Assembly (NCBI GenBank): GCA_002770955.1
Contig: PCUH01000273.1
Span: forward strand, 424 to 5,698
Direction of reading: 5' to 3'
DNA from: Flavobacteriales bacterium CG18_big_fil_WC_8_21_14_2_50_32_9
Lineage (GTDB): Bacteria > Bacteroidota > Bacteroidia > Flavobacteriales_E > Vicingaceae
Length of the DNA: 5,275 nt
Below, piece by piece: positions 1 through 5,275 of this stretch. The position numbers and the translations under genes are program-made. The notes under the pieces were generated by a model that saw nothing but the letters and a program-made list of their open reading frames with translations, ran no database searches and was not told the origin of the DNA. Every line of letters begins with the position of its first letter. The stretch's first letter is position 1.

Positions 1-1
1 A

Positions 2-85
2 ATGCAACCAAATGATAAAGAAATAATATTAGAGTTATACAAAAAACAGAAACAAGATATTCTTTTACGTATTAATTTAAGATAA
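2..85 (+). CDS. C-terminal end of an unidentified protein (5' part outside window)
   Basis: An open frame enters from the left edge and gives 27 codons before TAA at 83-85. The tail is rich in Lys, Glu, Ile and Leu and ends ...DILLRINLR, as expected of a charged amphipathic helix at the end of a soluble protein. The strongest support that it is a real gene end is the terminator-like hairpin starting 26 bases after the stop, on the same strand. An ATG sits at 2-4, but a 27-residue gene is less likely than an internal Met in a longer protein. I do not recognise the family and assign no function. Confidence 0.55.
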   Translation: MQPNDKEIILELYKKQKQDILLRINLR

Positions 86-110
86 CATAACATTAGTTAT
101 AATTTAATTA

Positions 111-149
111 TAAAGGCTTAATTTGTATAAATTAAGCCTTTATTTTTTT
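111..149 (+). terminator. Rho-independent terminator of the upstream plus-strand gene
   Basis: A perfect 14-bp stem (111-124 pairing with 129-142, core AAGGCTTAATT) closes a GTAT loop and is followed at once by seven T residues (143-149). It lies 26 bases after the stop at 85. Read on the minus strand the stem is followed by mixed A/T rather than a T run, so it is directional for plus-strand transcripts. From 150 to about 239 I see no further gene or signal. Confidence 0.9.
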
Positions 150-239
150 ATTGGTATGGTATTAACGTCTGATCCATTACTATAACTCTTATTCCTTAAT
201 TAACTTATCTTTTGAAGAACATTTCCATTTTTGTCTGAA

Positions 240-272
240 TTATGATTTTTAGGATTTATTGATTTTAGGATT
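240..272 (-). repeat. Imperfect tandem repeat at the 3' end of the GxxExxY gene
   Basis: Read on the minus strand, two adjacent copies of a 16/17-base unit stand head to tail: AATCCTAAAATCAATA (272 down to 257) and AATCCTAAAAATCATAA (256 down to 240). They differ mainly by one extra A in a homopolymer. The first copy encodes N-P-K-I-N in the current frame, and the TAA stop (249-251) lies inside the second copy. The length difference suggests slippage, which would also have moved the reading frame. Confidence 0.65.
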
Positions 273-668
273 ATTTTTAATGTAATCTGTATTATCGGGA
301 TGATTGATATTATAAACCCGTTTAAACTCCAAACTTTTTGCTCCAAAATTTATGAGTAACCCAATTGGTAATTTGTATGCCTGACAATAATTCATTGTTT
401 GGGCTAAATGTACATCCTCTAATTTAATTAAGGCTTTCAATTCTACCATTATTACATCTTCTACAAAAAAATCAACTCTACGAGTACCAATATCTACACC
501 ATCATAAAAAATTGTCATTTCCATTTCTCTCTTAAAGCTCAAGTTTTGTTTCTCCATTTCAATAGCTAAAGCCCGTTGATAAATTACTTCTTGAAAGCCA
601 TTACCTAAAACACTATGTACTTTCATTGCACATCCTATTATTTTATGAGTCAATTCTTCGTGTTTCAT
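249..668 (-). CDS. GxxExxY family protein (PD-(D/E)xK nuclease-like fold)
   Basis: A 139-residue protein of the GxxExxY family (Pfam PDDEXK_3), a widespread bacterial family without an established biochemical role. The naming motif G-F-Q-E-V-I-Y is at residues 24-30, counted from the chosen start. Nuclease-fold hallmarks follow: Asp66 in RVDFFV, the E-x-K pair Glu76/Lys78 in VELKA, then Gln90 and Gln96 on the next helix and the strand IGLLINFG (about 102-109). All putative metal or catalytic positions are present, so it is not visibly degenerate in its core. I chose the ATG at 666-668 because family members begin a few residues before the conserved helix (MKHEELT...) and because an AGGA lies five bases upstream. 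An in-frame ATG at 711-713 would add 15 residues (MSELGLIGLKDNRKN) that do not look conserved. The Asn/Pro/Lys tail ends inside a tandem repeat and may be frameshifted. It lies 98 bases beyond the T9SS gene on the same strand with no clear terminator between, so read-through is possible. The family call is secure; nuclease activity is inference. Confidence 0.9.
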   Translation of the reverse strand: MKHEELTHKIIGCAMKVHSVLGNGFQEVIYQRALAIEMEKQNLSFKREMEMTIFYDGVDIGTRRVDFFVEDVIMVELKALIKLEDVHLAQTMNYCQAYKLPIGLLINFGAKSLEFKRVYNINHPDNTDYIKNNPKINKS

Positions 669-766
669 ATTTTTCCTATTATCCTTTAATCCAATTAATC
701 CTAATTCAGACATTGTTCTTAAGCCTTAAAAACCTGCTCAAATTTTTGATGGGATTAAAGTTAATA

Positions 767-2077
767 CTACTCCTTAATAAGCTTATCAAAAGCAAGTTGA
801 GTTCCTGCTAAATCTTTTACAACTAACAAATATATTCCCGATGGAAAAGCTGAAATGTTTAATTGTTGAGAAGTGCTTTGTTGTAATAACTGTCCAACCG
901 CATTATAAATTTCTAGTTGATATTTTTCTCCAAAAAACACCATTCCTTTGGTTGGATTAGGATAAAAAGAAATGTTGATTTTATTACTATTTTCGGCAAT
1001 ACTTACTGTGCAATACGTTATGAAAGGATCTATTGTTCCAAAATTAAAATCTACAAATGGTGCTGTGGCTGGAGGTGTAGCATCACAAAAATCAAAATTT
1101 CCTGACATGGTTCCAAAATTTACTGAAGAATCCTGAACAGTAAAAGAACCTGAGCTGGAACCTGTTATTGTGTTAAAATTGTAGAAACTATCTCCTATAT
1201 CAAAACTACCATCATTATTAAAACTTGCAGTATTATTTACTGAATCTGCATTTAAAAAACTGGTGGTTAATGTTATTTGTCCTGTGCTTGAGTTATCAAA
1301 AATTTCATTGTTCCACATATTGTTAGCTCCTGTAATAGTACTGTTATTGGTAAAATCGCCCATGTTGGTCATGTCAGTAAAACTTAACGGACCATCATTT
1401 ACAAAAACACCATTCACAAAATTAGTAAACTGAAAAAACTGAACATTGCCATTATTGGTAAAATTACCGTTATTGGTAGCGCTATCTGCCAATAAGGTTG
1501 CCCCCAAAAAATTAAAGAAATCACCTTCATTCCACAAGCTATCCACCACAGTAGATAAGCCTTGAATGGTGCCATAATTATTCATCAAATCATTATTAAA
1601 GAAAGTTACCACATTAATAACTCCGTTATTGTTAATAGTTCCATCGTTATACAAACTATCAATACAATTAATGCCTCCAGGGTTGTTCATAGTAATAAAA
1701 TTTGCCGCAGAATTAAATGTTAAAACTCCTGTATTATTAAAAGTTCCGGCACTTAATAGCATATTTCTTATTGTAATTGTTCCGTTATTTGTAAAAGTGG
1801 CACTTGCTCCGTTTAACCAAATATCTCTAGAAGGAACATCTTGCACCAAACTAGCTGAAGTATTTACCGTAATAGAACCCGAAGTATAAGCATAACTCGT
1901 ATTTAATATTACATTGTGATTTATTATTGCATCATCACCTGGAATTGGCACTCCCATTGGAGTCCAAGTGGTAGGGCTTGTCCAATTACCGTTGGCTGTG
2001 GAGGTATAAGTTACGGAGTAAGCTTGAAAAAAAATGGACATTGAAAATAACAATGTAAAAAGGTGTTTTGTAAACAT
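767..2077 (-). CDS. Secreted Asn-rich repeat protein with T9SS type A C-terminal sorting domain
   Basis: A 436-residue exported protein of unknown specific role. Residues 1-21 form a signal peptide: Lys4, a hydrophobic core LFTLLFSMSIFF, then Q-A-Y-S as a plausible signal peptidase I site. Next comes a segment often seen at the start of Bacteroidota secreted proteins, G-N-W...W...G-V-P-x-P-G-D-D...INHNV (about 30-56). Residues about 95-322 are short Asn/Gly repeats probably folding as stacked beta-strands. The last 75 or so residues are a type A sorting domain: FYPNPTKG, LEIYNAVGQLL, FPSGIYLLVV and a final FDKLIKE. Known biology of that domain implies Sec export, T9SS passage of the outer membrane and removal of the tail on secretion or surface attachment. 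No catalytic motif is visible, so it may be an adhesin or structural surface protein (inference). The start at 2075-2077 is preferred over an in-frame ATG at 2114-2116 because it places the signal peptide at the N-terminus and because the upstream ATG abuts the candidate promoter -7 box. Confidence 0.88.
   Translation of the reverse strand: MFTKHLFTLLFSMSIFFQAYSVTYTSTANGNWTSPTTWTPMGVPIPGDDAIINHNVILNTSYAYTSGSITVNTSASLVQDVPSRDIWLNGASATFTNNGTITIRNMLLSAGTFNNTGVLTFNSAANFITMNNPGGINCIDSLYNDGTINNNGVINVVTFFNNDLMNNYGTIQGLSTVVDSLWNEGDFFNFLGATLLADSATNNGNFTNNGNVQFFQFTNFVNGVFVNDGPLSFTDMTNMGDFTNNSTITGANNMWNNEIFDNSSTGQITLTTSFLNADSVNNTASFNNDGSFDIGDSFYNFNTITGSSSGSFTVQDSSVNFGTMSGNFDFCDATPPATAPFVDFNFGTIDPFITYCTVSIAENSNKINISFYPNPTKGMVFFGEKYQLEIYNAVGQLLQQSTSQQLNISAFPSGIYLLVVKDLAGTQLAFDKLIKE
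1112..1795 (-). repeat. Degenerate Asn/Gly repeat region inside the T9SS protein
   Basis: The middle of the secreted protein is built of many short degenerate units such as FTNNGTI, FNNTGVL, YNDGTINNNGVI, MNNYGTI, WNEGDF, NFTNNGNV, FVNDGPL, DFTNNSTI, WNNEIFDN and FNNDGSF, spaced at roughly 15-25 residues. At DNA level this leaves near-identical stretches, for example TTATTGGTAAAAT on the plus strand at 1344-1356 and 1452-1464. The pattern of alternating hydrophobics, a turn-forming N-N-G and Thr/Ile fits a parallel beta-solenoid, though the fold is inferred. Confidence 0.7.
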
Positions 2078-2105
2078 AGTATTGAATTTAGTTGAAAAAT
2101 TAGAG

Positions 2106-2113
2106 CGAATATA
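2106..2113 (-). promoter_or_regulatory. Candidate promoter -7 box for the T9SS protein gene
   Basis: The minus strand reads TATATTCG here, matching the Bacteroidota -7 consensus TAnnTTTG at all but one base. It sits 28 bases before the chosen ATG, giving a leader of about 20 bases. No convincing TTG -33 element lies 17-23 bases further upstream, so this rests on the -7 box and position alone. Confidence 0.45.
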
Positions 2114-2158
2114 CATAAAATCAAAACATTAAAAGTAAATTAATTTTAAAGAACAATA

Positions 2159-2179
2159 TATTTAGAATGAATCTAAATA
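2159..2179. promoter_or_regulatory. Short inverted repeat in the divergent promoter region, candidate operator
   Basis: TATTTAGA (2159-2166) and TCTAAATA (2172-2179) form a perfect 8-bp inverted repeat around a 5-base spacer. It lies between the two candidate -7 boxes, upstream of both start points, where a dimeric regulator could sit. It is entirely AT-dominated in an AT-rich region, so chance remains possible; no T run follows, so it is not a terminator. Confidence 0.25.
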
Positions 2180-2216
2180 ATAACAACATGAGAAATAAAT
2201 TAAAGCTAAAATGTAG

Positions 2217-2224
2217 TAACTTCG
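2217..2224 (+). promoter_or_regulatory. Candidate promoter -7 box for the U32-ferredoxin operon
   Basis: TAACTTCG matches the Bacteroidota -7 consensus TAnnTTTG with one change and is 17 bases before the ATG at 2242, implying a leader of only about 10 bases. The bases before the ATG (AGAATTAAAAA) are A-rich without a Shine-Dalgarno sequence, which is normal in this phylum. No clear TTG -33 element is seen. Confidence 0.45.
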
Positions 2225-2241
2225 CATTTTAGAATTAAAAA

Positions 2242-3477
2242 ATGAAAAAACAAATCGAAATAATGGCTCCTGCTGGTTCTAACGAATCACTAATGGCTGC
2301 CATACAAGGAAGAGCAGATTCTATCTATTTTGGGATAGAGCAACTAAACATGCGAGCAAAAGCTGCCAACAATTTTACTTTTGACGACCTTGAAAAGATT
2401 GCAGAAATATGTAACTCAAACAATGTTCGCTCTTACTTAACCTTAAATACCATTATTTACGATCATGATTTATCGCTAATGAAACGTATTGTTGACAAAG
2501 CTAAAGCTGCAGGAATAACTGCTGTTATTGCTTCTGACCAAGCAGTAATCAACTATGCTTCTTCTATCGGTTTTGAGGTTCATATTTCTACACAAACCAA
2601 TGTTACCAATTTAGAAACCATTAAATTTTTCTCGCATTTTGCTGATGTAATGGTGTTGGCAAGAGAACTTAGTTTAATGCAAGTAAAAAGCATCACGGAC
2701 GGTATCAAAAAAGAAAAGATTACTGGTCCTTCGGGCAATTTGGTAGAGATTGAAATTTTTGCACACGGAGCTTTATGTATGGCTGTTTCAGGGAAATGTT
2801 ATTTAAGTTTACATACCAATAATTCATCTGCCAACAGAGGTGCTTGCGTACAAAATTGCCGTAGAACTTACGAAGTGAAAGATGAAGAAGGAAACGAATT
2901 GTTAATAGACAATGAATACATTATGTCTCCAAAAGATTTGTGTACCATTGGATTTATTGATGACATTATTAATGCTGGCGTAAAAGTATTGAAAATTGAA
3001 GGTAGAGGAAGAGCTCCAGAATACGTTAAAACGGTTACAGAATGTTACCGAGAAGCTGCTGATGCTTATTTAGATGGTACTTACTCTAAAGAAAAAATTG
3101 AAGAATGGAATAAAAAATTAGCAACCGTATATAACAGAGGTTTTTGGGATGGTTATTATTTAGGTCAGGAGTTGGGAGAATGGTCGGAAGGACATGGCTC
3201 GCAAGCTACTACCAGAAAAAAATTCTTGGGTCAAGGGGTTAAATATTTTCCAAAAATTAATGTAGCTGAATTTAAAATTGAAACCCATTCGCTTTCTGTT
3301 GGCGATAATGTAATTATAACTGGACCAACAACTGGTGTTATTGAAATGGTTATAAAAGAGTTGAGAGTTGATGACAAATCAGTTGAAAAAGTGGAGAAAG
3401 GAATTAATTTTTCCACACCAATAGATCAAATAATTCGACCATCAGATAAATTATATAAAGTTGTTGAAGCCGAATGA
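2242..3477 (+). CDS. Peptidase U32 family protein, YegQ/TrhP-like (probable Fe-S RNA hydroxylation enzyme)
   Basis: A 411-residue cytoplasmic protein of the U32 family. The family signature is complete at residues 171-189: Glu171, the GALC segment ending at Cys179, then Gly184, Cys186 and Ser189. Other hallmarks are IMAPAG near the N-terminus (7-12), the TIM-barrel strand around DSIYFG (26-31), STQTN (116-120), NRGAC..NC (198-206), the LKIEGR motif (250-255) and NRGF (298-301). A small C-terminal beta domain occupies about 330-405. Cys179, Cys186, Cys202 and Cys234 have spacing like the four [4Fe-4S] ligands of characterised U32 proteins; Cys206 is also conserved-looking. Although labelled peptidases, studied members are not proteolytic: TrhP (YegQ) makes 5-hydroxyuridine at tRNA position 34 using prephenate, RlhA hydroxylates 23S rRNA, and UbiU/UbiV hydroxylate a quinone precursor. 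Length and layout fit TrhP best, but the substrate is inferred. Its TGA overlaps the next gene's ATG. Confidence 0.93.
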   Translation: MKKQIEIMAPAGSNESLMAAIQGRADSIYFGIEQLNMRAKAANNFTFDDLEKIAEICNSNNVRSYLTLNTIIYDHDLSLMKRIVDKAKAAGITAVIASDQAVINYASSIGFEVHISTQTNVTNLETIKFFSHFADVMVLARELSLMQVKSITDGIKKEKITGPSGNLVEIEIFAHGALCMAVSGKCYLSLHTNNSSANRGACVQNCRRTYEVKDEEGNELLIDNEYIMSPKDLCTIGFIDDIINAGVKVLKIEGRGRAPEYVKTVTECYREAADAYLDGTYSKEKIEEWNKKLATVYNRGFWDGYYLGQELGEWSEGHGSQATTRKKFLGQGVKYFPKINVAEFKIETHSLSVGDNVIITGPTTGVIEMVIKELRVDDKSVEKVEKGINFSTPIDQIIRPSDKLYKVVEAE

Positions 3478-3704
3478 TACGCATCACACATCAAAGAGAA
3501 AAGTGCATAGGTTGTAATTATTGTGTTGAAATAGCTTACAATCGCTGGCGTATGTCCAAAAAAGATGGGAAATGCACATTGATTGAGGGTAAAAACAAAA
3601 AAGGGTTTTTTACTGCTGTTGTTGGTGATGATGAATACATTGCCAATGTGAATGCTGCAAAAGCTTGTCCAGTTAAAATTATTAAAGTTGAAAAAGTAAA
3701 ATAG
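3474..3704 (+). CDS. Small single-cluster [4Fe-4S] ferredoxin coupled to the U32 gene
   Basis: A 76-residue soluble ferredoxin. The N-terminal half has C-I-G-C-N-Y-C (Cys11, Cys14, Cys17) and the C-terminal half has A-C-P-V (Cys65, Pro66). Together these supply the four ligands of one [4Fe-4S] cluster, as in monocluster bacterial ferredoxins. A fifth Cys (34) lies in the middle loop and is not in a ligand pattern; there is no second CxxCxxC. The ATG at 3474-3476 shares bases with the TGA of the U32 gene (ATGA), the classic arrangement for translational coupling, so the two proteins are probably made together. The role inferred from this context is electron delivery to, or cluster maintenance of, the U32 enzyme; this is not shown by the sequence itself. 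No clear terminator follows the stop at 3704. Confidence 0.93.
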   Translation: MIRITHQREKCIGCNYCVEIAYNRWRMSKKDGKCTLIEGKNKKGFFTAVVGDDEYIANVNAAKACPVKIIKVEKVK

Positions 3705-3726
3705 TGCAATTCATAGTAAAATGACT

Positions 3727-3734
3727 TATTTTTG
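3727..3734 (+). promoter_or_regulatory. Candidate promoter -7 box for the membrane protein gene
   Basis: TATTTTTG is a perfect match to the Bacteroidota -7 consensus TAnnTTTG. It lies 22 bases after the ferredoxin stop, and would start transcription near 3741, about 25 bases before the likely start of the membrane protein. No TTG -33 element is evident, so read-through from the ferredoxin operon remains possible as well. Confidence 0.45.
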
Positions 3735-3767
3735 GGGTTAATCAACATATAGATAAATACCTTCATT

Positions 3768-5275
3768 ATTAAAATTCTTTACACATACCGCTACCCACTT
3801 TTTTTAATAGCAGTTATTCTACTGTGTTTGTGGCCACTTACGTTTCATGTTTTCATTTTGAAATGGGACAACACCAATGCCTATTTGCCTTATCGATATT
3901 TCGTTAGCGATGCTTTGTGGAATGGACACATGCCATTTTGGAATCCCTTCCAACATTTGGGATACCCCATTTATGCTGACCCTCAAAGTGGTGTTTGGAA
4001 TCCTATTACATGGATTATAATGCTTTTTGGAAAATATACTATGGGCTCATTAATAACCGAATTGCTTAGTTATTTTGTGATTGCTGGCTTAGGAATGTTT
4101 TGGTTTTGTAATCGTTTGTATAAACATCAACCTACTGCTTTTATTATTGCGTTGTGTTATGCCTTGTCTGGGATGATGGTTGGTTCGGCTCAACTTATGG
4201 TTTTTGTTGCGGGAGTGGCTTGGTTGCCTTGGTGTTCGCTTACATTGTTAAAATTTTCTCAAACATTTCAGGTAAAATACATGGTGTTTTCTGCCTTGTT
4301 TTTTGCGATGAACACAACCAGTGCTAGTCCAGCTTACACAATAATTTTAGTATATATCTACCTAGCAGTTTTTGGCTATCTTTTTTGGAAAAATAGAAAT
4401 CAAGTTATTTTAATTAAAAAAATAATAGTTGGAGGAGCCGTTTTTTGTATTTCTGTTGTTGTTTTGTTGTTGCCTTACATCAATGCTTTTATTGAGTTTT
4501 CTGCTTATTTCAATCGATTAGAAAAATTGTCCTATAGTAATTTTTTGTTATCCAATCCTTTTGTTTTTGTTGACTATCTTTCTTTTTTATTTCCATACTC
4601 AGTTATTAGTGCATCCAAAATTTTTGATGTAACAGATTTGTCGTTGCGTAATGGATACATTGGTTTAATTGGGTTAATTGGAGTAGTTTTTTCATTAATT
4701 CACGCCAAAAACAGAAACACCATTTTAGTATGGATAGGAATAGCTTTTTTCTTACTTCTTGCTGCTGGTGATTCGACTTTTGTTTATAAAATTGCTTATC
4801 ATTTACCAGGTTTTGGCGTATTCAGGCATCCTTCATTTTTCAGGACGTATGCGTTGTTTTTATTGTTAATTCTTGCAGGCTATGGATGGCTTCAAACTTT
4901 TAAAAGAGGAAGTTTTCTGCAAATTGAAAAATACATTTTAGTTGGATTGGGAGTTGTGTTTTGTCTGGCTTTGGGAGTTTCTTTTATGAAAACTTCAGTC
5001 AATGAAATTATTGAAAATCTTACTAATGTCTTTAATTATGTAGAATTTTCTACCAGTTTATTATCCACACACGTTTTTATTAATGTTGTTGTTTTATTTT
5101 TCATTCTAGGCATTATTTTGTTCCTAAAAAAAACAGTTCGTTTTTCATTGTTCACGGCAATTTTGATTTTTACTATTCTGGATTTAGGTATGCAAACGCA
5201 ACTTACTTTTCCAACAACCATTTGTCATGATGTAGCTTTTAGTACACACAAAACGTATTTTGAAAATCTTCCAAA
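3768..5275 (+). CDS. Polytopic membrane protein, YfhO/GT-C-like (3' part outside window)
   Basis: One uninterrupted frame runs from just after a TAG at 3750-3752 to the right edge, giving 502 complete codons from 3768. It encodes an integral membrane protein with about 12 hydrophobic helices, for example near residues 10-31, 95-115, 142-163, 189-205, 215-236, 317-334, 360-377, 388-406 and 431-454 (numbered from 3768). Between the first two is a conserved-looking external loop with W-D-N (33-35), WNPFQ (58-62) and YADPQSG (69-75). Further on is GFGVFRHPSFFR (348-359). This order of motifs is typical of YfhO-family proteins and related GT-C glycosyltransferases, where an acidic residue in the first loop is usually catalytic; Asp34 is the candidate. 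YfhO works in cell-envelope glycosylation in Bacillus, but here sugar donor and acceptor are unknown. No ATG exists in frame before 3930, too late for the first helix. ATT at 3768 (ATT-AAA-ATT) is the best-placed start; TTG at 3828 lies inside helix 1. It does not appear related in function to the U32-ferredoxin pair. Confidence 0.8.
   Translation, partial: MKILYTYRYPLFLIAVILLCLWPLTFHVFILKWDNTNAYLPYRYFVSDALWNGHMPFWNPFQHLGYPIYADPQSGVWNPITWIIMLFGKYTMGSLITELLSYFVIAGLGMFWFCNRLYKHQPTAFIIALCYALSGMMVGSAQLMVFVAGVAWLPWCSLTLLKFSQTFQVKYMVFSALFFAMNTTSASPAYTIILVYIYLAVFGYLFWKNRNQVILIKKIIVGGAVFCISVVVLLLPYINAFIEFSAYFNRLEKLSYSNFLLSNPFVFVDYLSFLFPYSVISASKIFDVTDLSLRNGYIGLIGLIGVVFSLIHAKNRNTILVWIGIAFFLLLAAGDSTFVYKIAYHLPGFGVFRHPSFFRTYALFLLLILAGYGWLQTFKRGSFLQIEKYILVGLGVVFCLALGVSFMKTSVNEIIENLTNVFNYVEFSTSLLSTHVFINVVVLFFILGIILFLKKTVRFSLFTAILIFTILDLGMQTQLTFPTTICHDVAFSTHKTYFENLP

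Noticed and set aside
715..733. Hairpin between the T9SS gene and the GxxExxY gene as a terminator
   Set aside because: The stem is about 7-8 bp, weak and AT-rich with a G-T pair, and no T run follows on either strand.
626..811. Plus-strand open frame of 61 codons
   Set aside because: It lies opposite the start of the GxxExxY gene and the end of the T9SS gene; its composition is Leu/Ile-rich low complexity, with no upstream signal.
917..1105. Plus-strand open frame of 62 codons
   Set aside because: It is opposite the T9SS sorting domain, whose protein signature fixes the minus strand as coding.
1629..1889. Plus-strand open frame of 86 codons with hydrophobic stretches
   Set aside because: It is the complement of the Asn/Thr-rich repeats in the T9SS protein; the antisense of Asn codons gives Val/Ile/Leu, which mimics membrane segments.
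3231..3416. Minus-strand open frame of 61 codons
   Set aside because: It is the antisense shadow of the C-terminal domain of the U32 gene.
2242..3477. Calling the U32 protein a collagenase or protease
   Set aside because: The peptidase label is historical; motifs and Cys spacing agree with the Fe-S hydroxylation members, and no protease catalytic motif is seen.
3721..3741. ATG at 3721 as a start for the membrane protein
   Set aside because: It is in another frame and meets a TAA after six codons; it also overlaps the candidate -7 box.
3536..3766. Minus-strand open frame of 76 codons
   Set aside because: It is antisense to the ferredoxin, whose cluster-binding Cys pattern identifies the real strand.
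5036..5221. Minus-strand open frame of 61 codons
   Set aside because: It lies inside the long plus-strand membrane protein frame and has a Lys/Thr/Val composition typical of an antisense shadow.

Overview
This AT-rich window looks like chromosomal DNA from a Bacteroidota bacterium, probably a flavobacterium-like lineage. Three things point there: a secreted protein with a type IX secretion (T9SS) C-terminal sorting domain, promoter -7 boxes of the TAnnTTTG/TAnnTTCG kind, and start sites preceded by A-rich sequence rather than strong Shine-Dalgarno sites. The exact genus cannot be read from the sequence.

Layout from left to right. Positions 2-85 hold the last 27 codons of an unidentified plus-strand gene, followed at 111-149 by a strong rho-independent terminator. 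Two minus-strand genes follow. The first along the window (249-668) is a small GxxExxY-family protein with a PD-(D/E)xK-like fold; its 3' end carries an imperfect tandem repeat that seems to have shifted the reading frame. The second (767-2077) is a signal-peptide-bearing, Asn/Gly-repeat protein with a T9SS sorting tail. A divergent intergenic region (2078-2241) holds a candidate promoter for each direction and a short inverted repeat between them.

On the plus strand, 2242-3477 encodes a U32-family protein of the YegQ/TrhP type. Despite the old 'peptidase' label, the characterised members are iron-sulfur, oxygen-independent RNA or quinone hydroxylation enzymes. Its stop codon overlaps the start of a 76-residue single-cluster ferredoxin (3474-3704), so the two are almost certainly co-translated and probably act together. 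After a 63-base gap with its own perfect -7 box, a long polytopic membrane protein resembling the YfhO/GT-C group begins near 3768 and runs off the right edge. It has no ATG, GTG or TTG start where its first membrane helix begins.

No RNA gene, CRISPR array, insertion sequence or clear prophage feature is visible. I see no complete new defence or mobile system. The points most worth following are the translationally coupled U32-ferredoxin pair, the missing start codon of the membrane protein and the slipped tail of the GxxExxY gene.
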